A stretch of 64,000 nt of DNA from Solwaraspora sp. WMMD1047 (GTDB lineage Bacteria > Actinomycetota > Actinomycetes > Mycobacteriales > Micromonosporaceae): NCBI RefSeq assembly GCF_029626155.1, contig NZ_JARUBL010000001.1, positions 2,790,001-2,854,000 of the forward strand, written 5' to 3'. Below the pieces are notes generated by a model, which made no database searches, was not told where the DNA came from, and worked only from the letters and a program-made list of their open reading frames with translations. This document shows positions 1 to 7,747 of this stretch, in pieces. The translations under genes and the position numbers were made by a program. The first letter of the stretch is position 1. Each line of letters begins with the position of its first letter.

Positions 1-5
1 CAGCG

Positions 6-2264
6 ATGAGCGTGACGACCGGGGTCGGGGCGCCGGCCGCCGTGGTGCCCGGCGGGGTGGGGCAGAGCCCGCTGCGACCGGACGGCACCAGCAAGGCCAA
101 GGGCGAGTTCGCCTTCTCCTCCGACCTCTGGGCCGACGACATGCTGTGGGGGGCGACCCTGCGCAGCCCGCACCCGCACGCCCGGATCGCACGGATCGAC
201 CTCGCCGCCGCGCTCGCCCTGCCCGGCGTGCACGCCGTATTGACCGCCGAGGACGTGCCGGGTGAGCGGCACTACGGGCTGGAGGTCGTCGACCAGCCGG
301 TGCTCGCCTACGACGAGATCCGCTACCAGGGGGAACCGGTCGCGGTGGTGGCCGCCGACCACCCGGAGACGGCCCGCCGCGCCGCCGCCCTGATCACCGT
401 CGACTACCGGGTCCGGCCGCCGGTCACCGACCCGGAGGCGGCGCTGGCCGCCGGTCAGCTCGTCCGGCACGTACCGGTCCGGCGCGGCGACCCGGCCGCC
501 ACCGCCGAGGTGGTGGTGACCGGCGACTACCAGGTCGGCATGCAGGACCAGGCATTCCTCGGGCCGGAGTCCGGGCTGGCCGTGCCGGCCGCCGACGGCG
601 GTGTCGACCTCTGGATCGCCACCCAGTGGCTGCACGTCGACCAGCGGCAGGTGGCCGCCGCGCTCGGCCTGCCCACCGATCTGGTCCGGCTGCACCTGGC
701 CGGCGTCGGTGGCGCGTTCGGCGCCCGCGAGGACCTGTCGATGCAGGTGCACGCCAGCCTGCTGGCGCTGCGCACCGGCCGGCCGGTGAAGATGGTCTAC
801 TCCCGGGAGGAGTCCTTCTTCGGCCACGTGCACCGGCATCCGGCGACCCTGCGGTACGAGCACGGCGCCACCGCCGACGGCCGGCTGGTCTATGTGCGGG
901 CGCGCATCCTGCTCGACGGCGGTGCGTACACCTCCAGCACCCCGGCGGTGGTGGCCAACGCCGCCACCCTCGGCATCGGCCCGTACCAGGTGCCGAACGT
1001 GGTGATGGACGCGTACGGCGTACACACCAACAATCCGCCGTGCGGGGCGATGCGCGGCTTCGGCGCGGTGCAGGCCTGCTTCGCGTACGAGTCGCAGATG
1101 GACAAGCTGGCCGCCGCGCTCGGCCTGGACCCGGTCGAGGTGCGGCTGCGCAACGCGATGGAGACCGGTTCGGTGCTGCCGACCGGGCAGCGGGTGGAGG
1201 GCCCGGCGCCGGTGGCCCGGCTGCTGGAGCTGGTCCGTGACCGGCCGCCCCCGCCGCCGGCCGGCGGCGACCCGCGGGAGTGGCCGGGCGGGGTGGCCAA
1301 CACCACCCGGGGCGAGGGGGTGGTCCGCGGCGTCGGCTACGCCATCGGGATCAAGAACGTCTGCTTCTCCGAGGGCTTCGACGACTACTCCACCGCCCGG
1401 GTCCGGCTGGAACTGCTCGGCGGGGTGCCGGCGGTGCTGGTGCACACCGCCGCCGCCGAGGTCGGCCAGGGCCTGGTGACCGTGCAGGCGCAGATCGCCC
1501 GCACCGAGCTGGGCGTCGCGCGGGTGACCGTCGCGGCCGCCGACACCTCGGTCGGCAGCGCCGGGTCGTCGTCGGCGTCCCGGCAGACCTACGTCACCGG
1601 CGGCGCGGTCCGGGCGGCCTGCCAGGCGGTCCGCGCCCGGCTGCTGGCCCGGCTGCCGACTGGACCGGCGGAGCTGCGGCTGGTCGACGGCAAGGTGGTC
1701 GACGCCGGTGGTGCGGTGGTGGCCGACCTGGTCGACCTGGTCAGTGACGAGCCGATCGAGGAGACCGTACGCTGGCGGCACCGGCCGACCCACCCGCTCG
1801 ACCCGGTCACCGGCCAGGGCGACGCGCACGTGCAGTACGCGTTCGCCGCGCACCGGGCCACCGTCGAGGTGGACACCGAGCTCGGCCTGGTCCGGGTGGT
1901 GGAGATCGCCACCGCCCAGGACGTCGGGAAGGCGGTCAACCCGGCGGCGGTGCTCGGCCAGATTCAGGGCGGCACCGCGCAGGGCCTCGGGCTGGCGCTG
2001 ATGGAGGAGATCCAGGTGGTCGACGGGCTGATCCGCAACCCGTCGTTCACCGACTACCTGATCCCGACCATCCTCGACGTCCCGCCGATGGCGGTGGACG
2101 TGCTGGAGCTGGCCGACCCGCACGCCCCGTACGGGCTGCGCGGGGTGGGGGAGCCGCCGACCATCTCCTCGACGCCAGCGGTGGTGGCCGCCATCCGGGC
2201 CGCCACCGGGCTGCCGCTGCCCCGGGTGCCGGTCCGCCCCGAGCACCTGACCGGGGTGGGCTGA
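6..2264 (+). CDS. Xanthine dehydrogenase, molybdopterin-binding (large) subunit
   Basis: Oxidises hypoxanthine/xanthine to urate as the molybdenum-cofactor subunit of a three-subunit xanthine dehydrogenase. The 752 residues match the usual length of the separate Mo subunit. The N-terminal a/b hammerhead domain (about 20-130) is followed by Mo-binding domains with GGVGGAFGARED (about 236), AMRGFGAVQ (about 349), EVGQGL (about 489) and a C-terminal GVGEPPT carrying the expected catalytic Glu (about residue 716). The iron-sulfur and FAD subunits are not in the window and probably lie just upstream. TGA abuts the GTG of the next gene, so the two are translationally coupled. The downstream allantoin genes support a role in purine breakdown. 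Confidence 0.9.
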   Translation: MSVTTGVGAPAAVVPGGVGQSPLRPDGTSKAKGEFAFSSDLWADDMLWGATLRSPHPHARIARIDLAAALALPGVHAVLTAEDVPGERHYGLEVVDQPVLAYDEIRYQGEPVAVVAADHPETARRAAALITVDYRVRPPVTDPEAALAAGQLVRHVPVRRGDPAATAEVVVTGDYQVGMQDQAFLGPESGLAVPAADGGVDLWIATQWLHVDQRQVAAALGLPTDLVRLHLAGVGGAFGAREDLSMQVHASLLALRTGRPVKMVYSREESFFGHVHRHPATLRYEHGATADGRLVYVRARILLDGGAYTSSTPAVVANAATLGIGPYQVPNVVMDAYGVHTNNPPCGAMRGFGAVQACFAYESQMDKLAAALGLDPVEVRLRNAMETGSVLPTGQRVEGPAPVARLLELVRDRPPPPPAGGDPREWPGGVANTTRGEGVVRGVGYAIGIKNVCFSEGFDDYSTARVRLELLGGVPAVLVHTAAAEVGQGLVTVQAQIARTELGVARVTVAAADTSVGSAGSSSASRQTYVTGGAVRAACQAVRARLLARLPTGPAELRLVDGKVVDAGGAVVADLVDLVSDEPIEETVRWRHRPTHPLDPVTGQGDAHVQYAFAAHRATVEVDTELGLVRVVEIATAQDVGKAVNPAAVLGQIQGGTAQGLGLALMEEIQVVDGLIRNPSFTDYLIPTILDVPPMAVDVLELADPHAPYGLRGVGEPPTISSTPAVVAAIRAATGLPLPRVPVRPEHLTGVG

Positions 2265-3446
2265 GTGGCGGGGCCGGGCCGGCTCGCGGCCGAGGTTTAC
2301 GCCGAGCTGGACGACCGGCTGGCCCCGGTCGACGCCGAGCTGCGCCGCCGCTACCCGGGCGACGCCGCCGGCCGGCAGCCGGTGCACACCGTCTACGTGC
2401 CGGCCGACCGGTACGACGCCGACCTGGTCGACCGGTGGCGCGCCGCCGCGCTGGCCGCGCTGCGGGCCAACCCGCCGCTGCCGTACCCGGCGGAGCTGCA
2501 CGACCGGGTGCTGGCCAAGCTGCGCGCGGAACCGGTCGAGGACCTGCGGATCGACTTCGAGGACGGCTACGGCCGGCGCGGCGACGCCGAGGAGGACACC
2601 GCCGTACGGGCGGCGGCGCGGGCGCTGCGCACCGGCGAACGACCGCCGTTCTGGGGGCTGCGGATCAAGAGCCTGGAGCCGGCCACCCGGCACCGGGCGG
2701 TGCGCACCCTGGACCTCCTCCTCGCCGAACTGCCCGCCGACCTGCGGGCCGACGTGCTGGTGACGCTGCCAAAGGTGAGCGTGCCCGAGCAGGTGGCGGC
2801 GATGGCCGTGCTCTGCGACCGACTGGAGCGCTCCTACGCCCTGCCGGCCGGTCGGCTGCGCTTCGAGGTGCAGGTGGAGACGCCGCCGGCGGTGTTCGGC
2901 GGGGACGGCACCGCCACCCCGGCCCGGTTGATCGCCGCCGCCGGCGGGCGCTGCGCGGGCCTGCACTACGGCACCTACGACTACAGCGCGGCCTGCGGCA
3001 TCGCCGCCGGCCAGCAGAGCCTGGCCCACCCGGTGGCCGACTTCGCCAAGGCGGTGATGCAGGTGACGGCGGCCGGCACCGGGGTACGGGTCTGCGACGG
3101 CTCGACGAACCTGCTGCCGGTCGGCGAACCGGCCGCCGTGCACGCCGCCTGGGCGCAGCACGCCAGCCTGGTCCGCCGCTCCCTGGAACGCGGCTTCTAC
3201 CAGGGCTGGGACCTGCACCCGGCGCAGTTGCCGACCCGGTTCGCGGCCACCTACGCGTTCTTCCGCGACGGCAGCCGGGCGGCCACCGACCGGCTGCGGG
3301 CCTACCTGGACCGGCGCGAGACCGGGGTGCTGGACGAGCCGGCGACGGCTCGCGCGCTCGCCGGGTTCCTGCTGCGCGGCCTGGACTGCGGCGCCCTGGA
3401 CGAGTCGGAGACCGGCTTCTCCCGCGCCGACCTGGCCGCGCTGTGA
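2265..3446 (+). CDS. DUF6986 family protein, HpcH/citrate-lyase-like aldolase fold
   Basis: A 393-residue protein resembling HpcH/HpaI and citrate lyase beta-type TIM barrels: RIDFEDGYG (about 95-103), LRIKSLEP, a VTLPKV strand, FEVQVETP (a likely metal-binding Glu) and HYGTYDYSAACG. I place it in the actinobacterial DUF6986 family from memory of these motifs; no reaction is established. Its GTG start directly follows the stop of the xanthine dehydrogenase gene, and it sits between that gene and allantoinase, so it probably acts on a two- or three-carbon product of ureide breakdown such as glyoxylate. That role is inference. Its 3' end runs into a decaying 21-bp repeat. Confidence 0.75.
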   Translation: MAGPGRLAAEVYAELDDRLAPVDAELRRRYPGDAAGRQPVHTVYVPADRYDADLVDRWRAAALAALRANPPLPYPAELHDRVLAKLRAEPVEDLRIDFEDGYGRRGDAEEDTAVRAAARALRTGERPPFWGLRIKSLEPATRHRAVRTLDLLLAELPADLRADVLVTLPKVSVPEQVAAMAVLCDRLERSYALPAGRLRFEVQVETPPAVFGGDGTATPARLIAAAGGRCAGLHYGTYDYSAACGIAAGQQSLAHPVADFAKAVMQVTAAGTGVRVCDGSTNLLPVGEPAAVHAAWAQHASLVRRSLERGFYQGWDLHPAQLPTRFAATYAFFRDGSRAATDRLRAYLDRRETGVLDEPATARALAGFLLRGLDCGALDESETGFSRADLAAL

Positions 3447-3592
3447 GCCACCAGCCGGGGCTGGAGAGCCACCAGCCGGGGCAGGTAAGCGGCGAGCCGG
3501 GGCAGGTGAGCCGTCAGGCCCGGCAGGTGAACGGACGATCCCGGCAGTTGGGCCGGCGATCCCGGCAGTCGGGCCGGCTGACCCGGCGAGGA
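3446..3592 (+). repeat. Seven decaying 21-bp tandem repeats between genes
   Basis: Seven consecutive 21-base units start at the last base of the preceding stop codon. Units 1 and 2 (3446-3466, 3467-3487) share 'agccaccagccggggc', and similarity fades unit by unit to 3572-3592 ('ggccggctgacccggcgagga'). The period is a multiple of three, but the array lies outside any convincing coding frame. The last unit merges into the duplicated ribosome-binding site of the next gene. Confidence 0.75.
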
Positions 3593-3628
3593 GGTGGCGG
3601 ATGATCCGGCGAGGAGGTGGCGGATGAC
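3583..3628 (+). repeat. 22-bp direct repeat duplicating the allantoinase ribosome-binding site and start
   Basis: 'ccggcgaggaggtggcggatga' occurs at 3583-3604 and, identically, at 3607-3628 (period 24). Each copy contains GAGGAGG and a correctly spaced ATG (3601 and 3624). Only the second ATG is in frame with allantoinase; the first opens another frame. Confidence 0.9.
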
Positions 3629-4955
3629 CGAGGCAGTCGGCGTGCTGGCGGTACGGTCCCGGCGGGTGGTCACCCCCGACGGGGAGCGGGCCGCGGTGGT
3701 CCGGATCCACGCCGGACGGATCGTCGGGCTGACCGAGCACGACGACTTCCCGGCGGACGGCGTCGACCTCGGTGAGCTGGCTCTGCTGCCGGGCCTGGTC
3801 GACACCCACGTGCACGTCAACGAGCCCGGCCGGACCGAATGGGAGGGCTTCGAGACGGCCACCCGGGCGGCGCTGGCCGGCGGGGTGACCACCATCGTGG
3901 ACATGCCGCTCAACTCGTTGCCGCCCACCGTCACCGCCGACGCACTGCGGATCAAACGGCTGGCCGCGGCCGGCCGCTGCCACGTCGACGTCGGCTTCTG
4001 GGGCGGCGCGGTGCCGGGCCATCTGGCCGACCTGCCGGACCTGCACGCCGCCGGGGTGTTCGGATTCAAGGCGTTCCTGATCGACTCCGGGGTGCCGGAG
4101 TTCCCGCCGCTGGACCCCGCCGGACTGGTCGCCGCGCTGCGGGCGGTGCCCGGCGCGCTGTTCGTGCTGCACGCCGAGGATCCCGCCGCGGTCGCCGCCG
4201 CGCCGCCGTCCGACCGGTACGCGGACTTCGTCGCCAGCCGCCCGCCGGCCGCCGAGACCCGGGCGGTCGCGGTCGCGTTGCAGGCCGCCCGCGCCACCGG
4301 CGCGAAGGTGCACATCCTGCACCTGTCGGCCGCCGACGCGCTGCCGCTGATCACGGCGGCCCGCGCCGACGGCGTCGCGGTCACCGTGGAGACCTGCCCG
4401 CACTACCTGGCCCTGTCGGCCGAGGCGGTCCCGGACGGCGGCACCCAGTTCAAGTGCTGCCCGCCGATCCGGGACGAGGCCAACCGGGACGCGCTCTGGG
4501 CGGCGCTCGCCGACGGCGACATCGACTGCGTCGTCTCCGACCACTCGCCGTGCGTACCGGCGCTCAAGCGGTTCGACACCGGCGACTTCGCCGCCGCCTG
4601 GGGCGGGATCGCGTCGGTGCAGCTCGGCCTCCCGGTGGTCTGGACGGCCGCCCGGCGCCGCGGACACACCCTGGCCGACGTCGCCCGCTGGATGGCCGCC
4701 AGCCCGGCCCGGGTCGCCGGCCTGCCGACCAAGGGCCGGATCGCCCCGGGCGCCGACGCCGACCTGATCGCCGTCGACCCGGACGCCGAGTTCACCGTCG
4801 ACCCGGCGCTGCTGTGGCACCGGCATCCGGTCACCCCGTACGCCGGTCAGCGGCTGACCGGGGTGGTGCGGGCCGCCTGGCTGGGCGGTCGGCCGGTGAC
4901 CCCGCACGGCCCGCCGACCGGCCGGCTGCTGACCAGGAACGGGGCGGCCGGATGA
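3624..4955 (+). CDS. allB: Allantoinase
   Basis: Hydrolyses allantoin to allantoate in the cytoplasm, the first committed step of ureide use. It is an amidohydrolase-superfamily protein of 443 residues with all metal-site landmarks: DTHVHVNEPG (His62, His64), FGFKAFLIDSG with the carboxylated Lys, LHAED, HILHLSA and SDHSPC with the catalytic Asp. I chose ATG 3624, which has GAGGAGG eight bases upstream; an in-frame GTG at 3594 would add ten residues of unrelated composition. The stop overlaps the allantoicase start (ATGA). An operon with the two upstream genes and allantoicase is likely. Confidence 0.93.
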   Translation: MTEAVGVLAVRSRRVVTPDGERAAVVRIHAGRIVGLTEHDDFPADGVDLGELALLPGLVDTHVHVNEPGRTEWEGFETATRAALAGGVTTIVDMPLNSLPPTVTADALRIKRLAAAGRCHVDVGFWGGAVPGHLADLPDLHAAGVFGFKAFLIDSGVPEFPPLDPAGLVAALRAVPGALFVLHAEDPAAVAAAPPSDRYADFVASRPPAAETRAVAVALQAARATGAKVHILHLSAADALPLITAARADGVAVTVETCPHYLALSAEAVPDGGTQFKCCPPIRDEANRDALWAALADGDIDCVVSDHSPCVPALKRFDTGDFAAAWGGIASVQLGLPVVWTAARRRGHTLADVARWMAASPARVAGLPTKGRIAPGADADLIAVDPDAEFTVDPALLWHRHPVTPYAGQRLTGVVRAAWLGGRPVTPHGPPTGRLLTRNGAAG

Positions 4956-6070
4956 CGGACTTCACCGACCTGCCGGAGCTGGCCTCCCGGGCGCTCGGCG
5001 GCACCGTCGTGCACGCCAACGACGAGTTCTTCGCCGCCCGCGACAACCTGATCACCGCCGCGCCGCCGACCTTCGCCCCGGCCACCTTCGGCGCCAAGGG
5101 CCAGGTGTACGACGGCTGGGAGACCCGCCGCCGCCGGGAACCCGGCGACGACCACGCGATCGTCCGGCTCGGCGCGCCCGGCGTCATCCACGGGGTGGTG
5201 GTGGACACCGCCTTCTTCACCGGCAACTACCCGCCGTACGCGTCGGTGGAGGCGTGCGGGATGGAGGGCTATCCGGGTCCGGCCGAGCTGGCCGCCGCCG
5301 AGTGGACGCCGATCGTGGCCCGGTCGGCGCTGCGCGGCGACGCCCGCAACCCGTTCCCGGTCACCGACCGGCACCGGTACACCCACGTCCGGCTGCGGAT
5401 CTACCCCGACGGCGGGGTGGCCCGGTTGCGGGTGCACGGCACCGTCGTACCCGATCCGCGGCTCTTCCCCGACGGCCTGGTTGATCTCGCGGCGATGGAG
5501 TACGGCGGCCTGGTGGTCGGCTGCAGCGACATGTTCTACGGCTCGCCGCAGCAGCTGATCATGCCGGGGCTGGCCCGGGTGATGGGGGAGGGCTGGGAGA
5601 CCGCCCGGCGCCGCGACGCCGGCAACGACTGGGTCCGGGTCCGGCTCGCCGCGCCCGGCCGGATCCGCCTGGTGGAGCTGGACACCAGCCACTTCAAGGG
5701 CAACGCCCCGGCGGCGGCCCGGCTGACCGGGGTGGACACCCGGGTCGCCGACCCGGCCGACCCGGCGGCCTGGGTCGAGATCCTGCCCCGGACCCGGCTG
5801 CAGCCGGACACCCGGCACCGGTTCCCGGTCGGCTTCGGCCCGATCGTGGGCAGTCCCGGTCCGGCCGGGGCCGGCGTCGGGCCGACGGTCACCGAGGTCC
5901 GGCTGGACGTCTACCCGGACGGTGGGATGGCCCGGATGCGGCTGTCCGGGGTAATCGATGCGGCCGGGCTGGCCGAGCTGCGTCGCGCCTGGCGGGCCGC
6001 GTTACCACCGGCCCACGCCCGCGCGATCGTCGGTGGTTGGCCGGAGTGGACGGCCGGGTCGGAGGGTTGA
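4952..6070 (+). CDS. alc: Allantoicase
   Basis: Cleaves allantoate to ureidoglycolate and urea, following allantoinase. The 372 residues contain the two homologous jelly-roll repeats of the family: the first with FGAKGQVYDGWETRRRR (about 50-66), the second with GEGWETARRRDAGNDWVRVRL (about 210-230). Each ends in a Y-P-D-G-G segment (IYPDGGVARLRV, VYPDGGMARMRL). ATG overlaps the allantoinase stop by four bases, implying translational coupling. A glycine/proline-rich insert (about 302-314) precedes the last strand. It is the last gene of the purine block. Confidence 0.93.
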   Translation: MTDFTDLPELASRALGGTVVHANDEFFAARDNLITAAPPTFAPATFGAKGQVYDGWETRRRREPGDDHAIVRLGAPGVIHGVVVDTAFFTGNYPPYASVEACGMEGYPGPAELAAAEWTPIVARSALRGDARNPFPVTDRHRYTHVRLRIYPDGGVARLRVHGTVVPDPRLFPDGLVDLAAMEYGGLVVGCSDMFYGSPQQLIMPGLARVMGEGWETARRRDAGNDWVRVRLAAPGRIRLVELDTSHFKGNAPAAARLTGVDTRVADPADPAAWVEILPRTRLQPDTRHRFPVGFGPIVGSPGPAGAGVGPTVTEVRLDVYPDGGMARMRLSGVIDAAGLAELRRAWRAALPPAHARAIVGGWPEWTAGSEG

Positions 6071-6096
6071 CGGCGGCGGCTACGGTCGGGCCGGTT

Positions 6097-6165
6097 CAGA
6101 CGCGACTCTGGAGGGACGCGGATGGGACTCAGACCCGACTCTGGAGGGGACGCGGATGGGGCTCG
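6097..6165 (+). repeat. 34/35-bp imperfect tandem duplication carrying ribosome-binding site and ATG
   Basis: 6097-6130 and 6131-6165 are near-identical copies of 'cagacgcgactctggaggg...gcggatgggactc'. Each carries a GGAGGG site and an ATG (6122, 6156). Only the second ATG opens the long reading frame with a signal peptide. This is the second start-region duplication within 2.6 kb. Confidence 0.85.
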
Positions 6166-6728
6166 GACCGGGCAGGTGGGGTAGGTCGGTGGCGGCCGGG
6201 CTGGTCGGGGTGCTCGCCGGGGCCGCGCTGGCGGTGACGGGGCCGGCCGCGCCGGCGCTGGCCCTGCCGCTCGACGACTGTTACGACAATGCCCGGCCGC
6301 AGCACGGCGATGCCGTCTTCTGGGCCGCGCCGGGCAACCACCAGACACCGTGGGCGGCGCCGGCCGGGATCCAGGACGGCGACGTTCTCCGGATCACCGC
6401 GCACGGGACGGTCCGGATCGATTACTGGGGCACCTCGAAGAACATCGCCGGCGAGTTGCCGGCCCCGGGCCGCAACAGTGGCTGGCCGGCCCCGGACTCG
6501 CCGCGCTGGGCCCTCGTCGCGAAGGTGACCGCCGGGTCGGTCTGGTCACCCCGGACCGGCGTCATCTACGGGGCGAACAGGTGGTTCCCGGTCGGCATCG
6601 ACAGCTGGTGCGTGCTGTTCAGCGGCCGGGACGTCGGTTCACCGCAGCTGGTCTTCTCGTTCAACGATCCGAACCTCGGCGACAACGGCGGCGGCGCGCA
6701 GGTGTCGGTCCGCCAGTGGTGGAGCTGA
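6156..6728 (+). CDS. Secreted LecA-like (galactose-binding-type) protein
   Basis: Predicted extracellular protein of 190 residues. A signal peptide (about 1-30, VAAGLVGVLAGAALAVTGPA) ends near ALALPLDD. The mature part has a pattern like the PA-IL (LecA) lectin fold: GDVLRITAHGTVRIDYWG, then WALVAKV, then FNDPNLGDNGGGAQVSV, which parallels the calcium/galactose loop of LecA (YND...GNN/DNG). No close family was identified, so carbohydrate binding is inference from pattern. ATG 6156 has GGAGGGGA six to seven bases upstream and lies in the second copy of a duplicated start region. It is monocistronic and converges on the transglutaminase gene. Confidence 0.6.
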   Translation: MGLGPGRWGRSVAAGLVGVLAGAALAVTGPAAPALALPLDDCYDNARPQHGDAVFWAAPGNHQTPWAAPAGIQDGDVLRITAHGTVRIDYWGTSKNIAGELPAPGRNSGWPAPDSPRWALVAKVTAGSVWSPRTGVIYGANRWFPVGIDSWCVLFSGRDVGSPQLVFSFNDPNLGDNGGGAQVSVRQWWS

Positions 6729-6738
6729 CCCGCCGCGT

Positions 6739-7653
6739 TCAGGCCAGCGCCACCGGTGCGGTGTGGTCGTCGGTGGGTAGGTCGCCGGGGGCCACGGCGG
6801 TGACCTGCATCCCGGTCAGCTCCAGCCGCCCGGCCAGCACCGTGGAGAAGGCCACATCCGCCGCGTCCCGGCCGGTGGCGATCCGCAGCAGGCTCTGCCG
6901 GGGCGCCAGCCGGGTGCTGTCCCAGACGTACCAGGCGCCGTCGACCGCCGCCTCGGTCACCAGGTGGAAGTCCATCGGGGACAGTCCGGGGGCGTAGACG
7001 GCGGCCACCCGGGCCGGGACGTCGACCGCCCGGCACAGCGCGGTGGTCAGGTGCGCGAAGTCCCGGCACACCCCGCGTCCGGCCAGCAACGTGTCGGCGG
7101 CGTCCGTGCTGGGGCCGCTCACCCCCGCCTCGTACGCCAGGTGCCGCCACACATGGTCGGTGATGGCGCGGACCCGCTCGGCGTCGCCGGTCAGGTGGCC
7201 GAAAGTACCCAGCGCGAAGCCGGCCAGCCGGTCGGACGGGCAGTACCGGCTGGGTCGCAGCGCGAGCACCCGGTCCAGCTCGGTCAACGGCTCCGGCTGT
7301 TGGCCGCAGGTCGCCGGCTCGGGCGGCTGGCCGGAGGTCAACGGCTCCTGGCTCTGGTCGGCGGTACCCGGCTCGGCCCGCCGACCAGTGGCCGGCGGGG
7401 CGGGAACCGGCGCGGTGTAGCGCACGGTGACCGGTCCCGCCGGCAGCCGGAGCAGGTGCTGCCGGCCGCCGTCGAGCCGTCCGGCCGGCGGCAGCTCGAC
7501 GGGTGGCTCCGACAGCGGCAGCCCACCCGCGCCGGTGACCGAGAGCCGCTCCCCGTCCGGCCGCCCCGGCAACGCCATCTGGACGACCACCGTCGCCGGT
7601 TCCGAGACCTGAAACTCGAGGACACTCTCGACCCCGCCCGCTGGTTGCGCCAT
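6739..7653 (-). CDS. Transglutaminase-like protein
   Basis: A 304-residue cysteine-protease-fold protein. An N-terminal beta-rich domain (1-90) is joined by a Gln/Pro-rich linker with near-repeats (TSGQPPEP, TCGQQPEP, about 100-122) to the transglutaminase core. The triad is visible: Cys196 in GRGVCRDFAHL, His230 in DFHLVTEA, Asp245 in VWDSTR. No secretion signal, so it is probably cytoplasmic; members of this family act as peptidases or amidases more often than as cross-linkers. Only 10 bases separate its stop from that of the convergent lectin-like gene. The substrate is unknown. Confidence 0.85.
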   Translation of the reverse strand: MAQPAGGVESVLEFQVSEPATVVVQMALPGRPDGERLSVTGAGGLPLSEPPVELPPAGRLDGGRQHLLRLPAGPVTVRYTAPVPAPPATGRRAEPGTADQSQEPLTSGQPPEPATCGQQPEPLTELDRVLALRPSRYCPSDRLAGFALGTFGHLTGDAERVRAITDHVWRHLAYEAGVSGPSTDAADTLLAGRGVCRDFAHLTTALCRAVDVPARVAAVYAPGLSPMDFHLVTEAAVDGAWYVWDSTRLAPRQSLLRIATGRDAADVAFSTVLAGRLELTGMQVTAVAPGDLPTDDHTAPVALA

Positions 7654-7711
7654 GACTGCAATTGTGTGCCCGGCGGCCGCCCGTCGCCCGATGGAGTGCC
7701 CGGAATCTCGC

Positions 7712-7747
7712 CTGACCCATCGGCCGCCCGCGGGCTAGCATGCGGCG
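7712..7747 (+). promoter_or_regulatory. Promoter of a leaderless phosphotransferase transcript
   Basis: -35-like CTGACC (7712-7717), an 18-base spacer, -10 TAGCAT (7736-7741), then six bases to GTG 7748. The spacing places the transcript start on or next to the start codon, and no ribosome-binding site is present. Confidence 0.5.
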
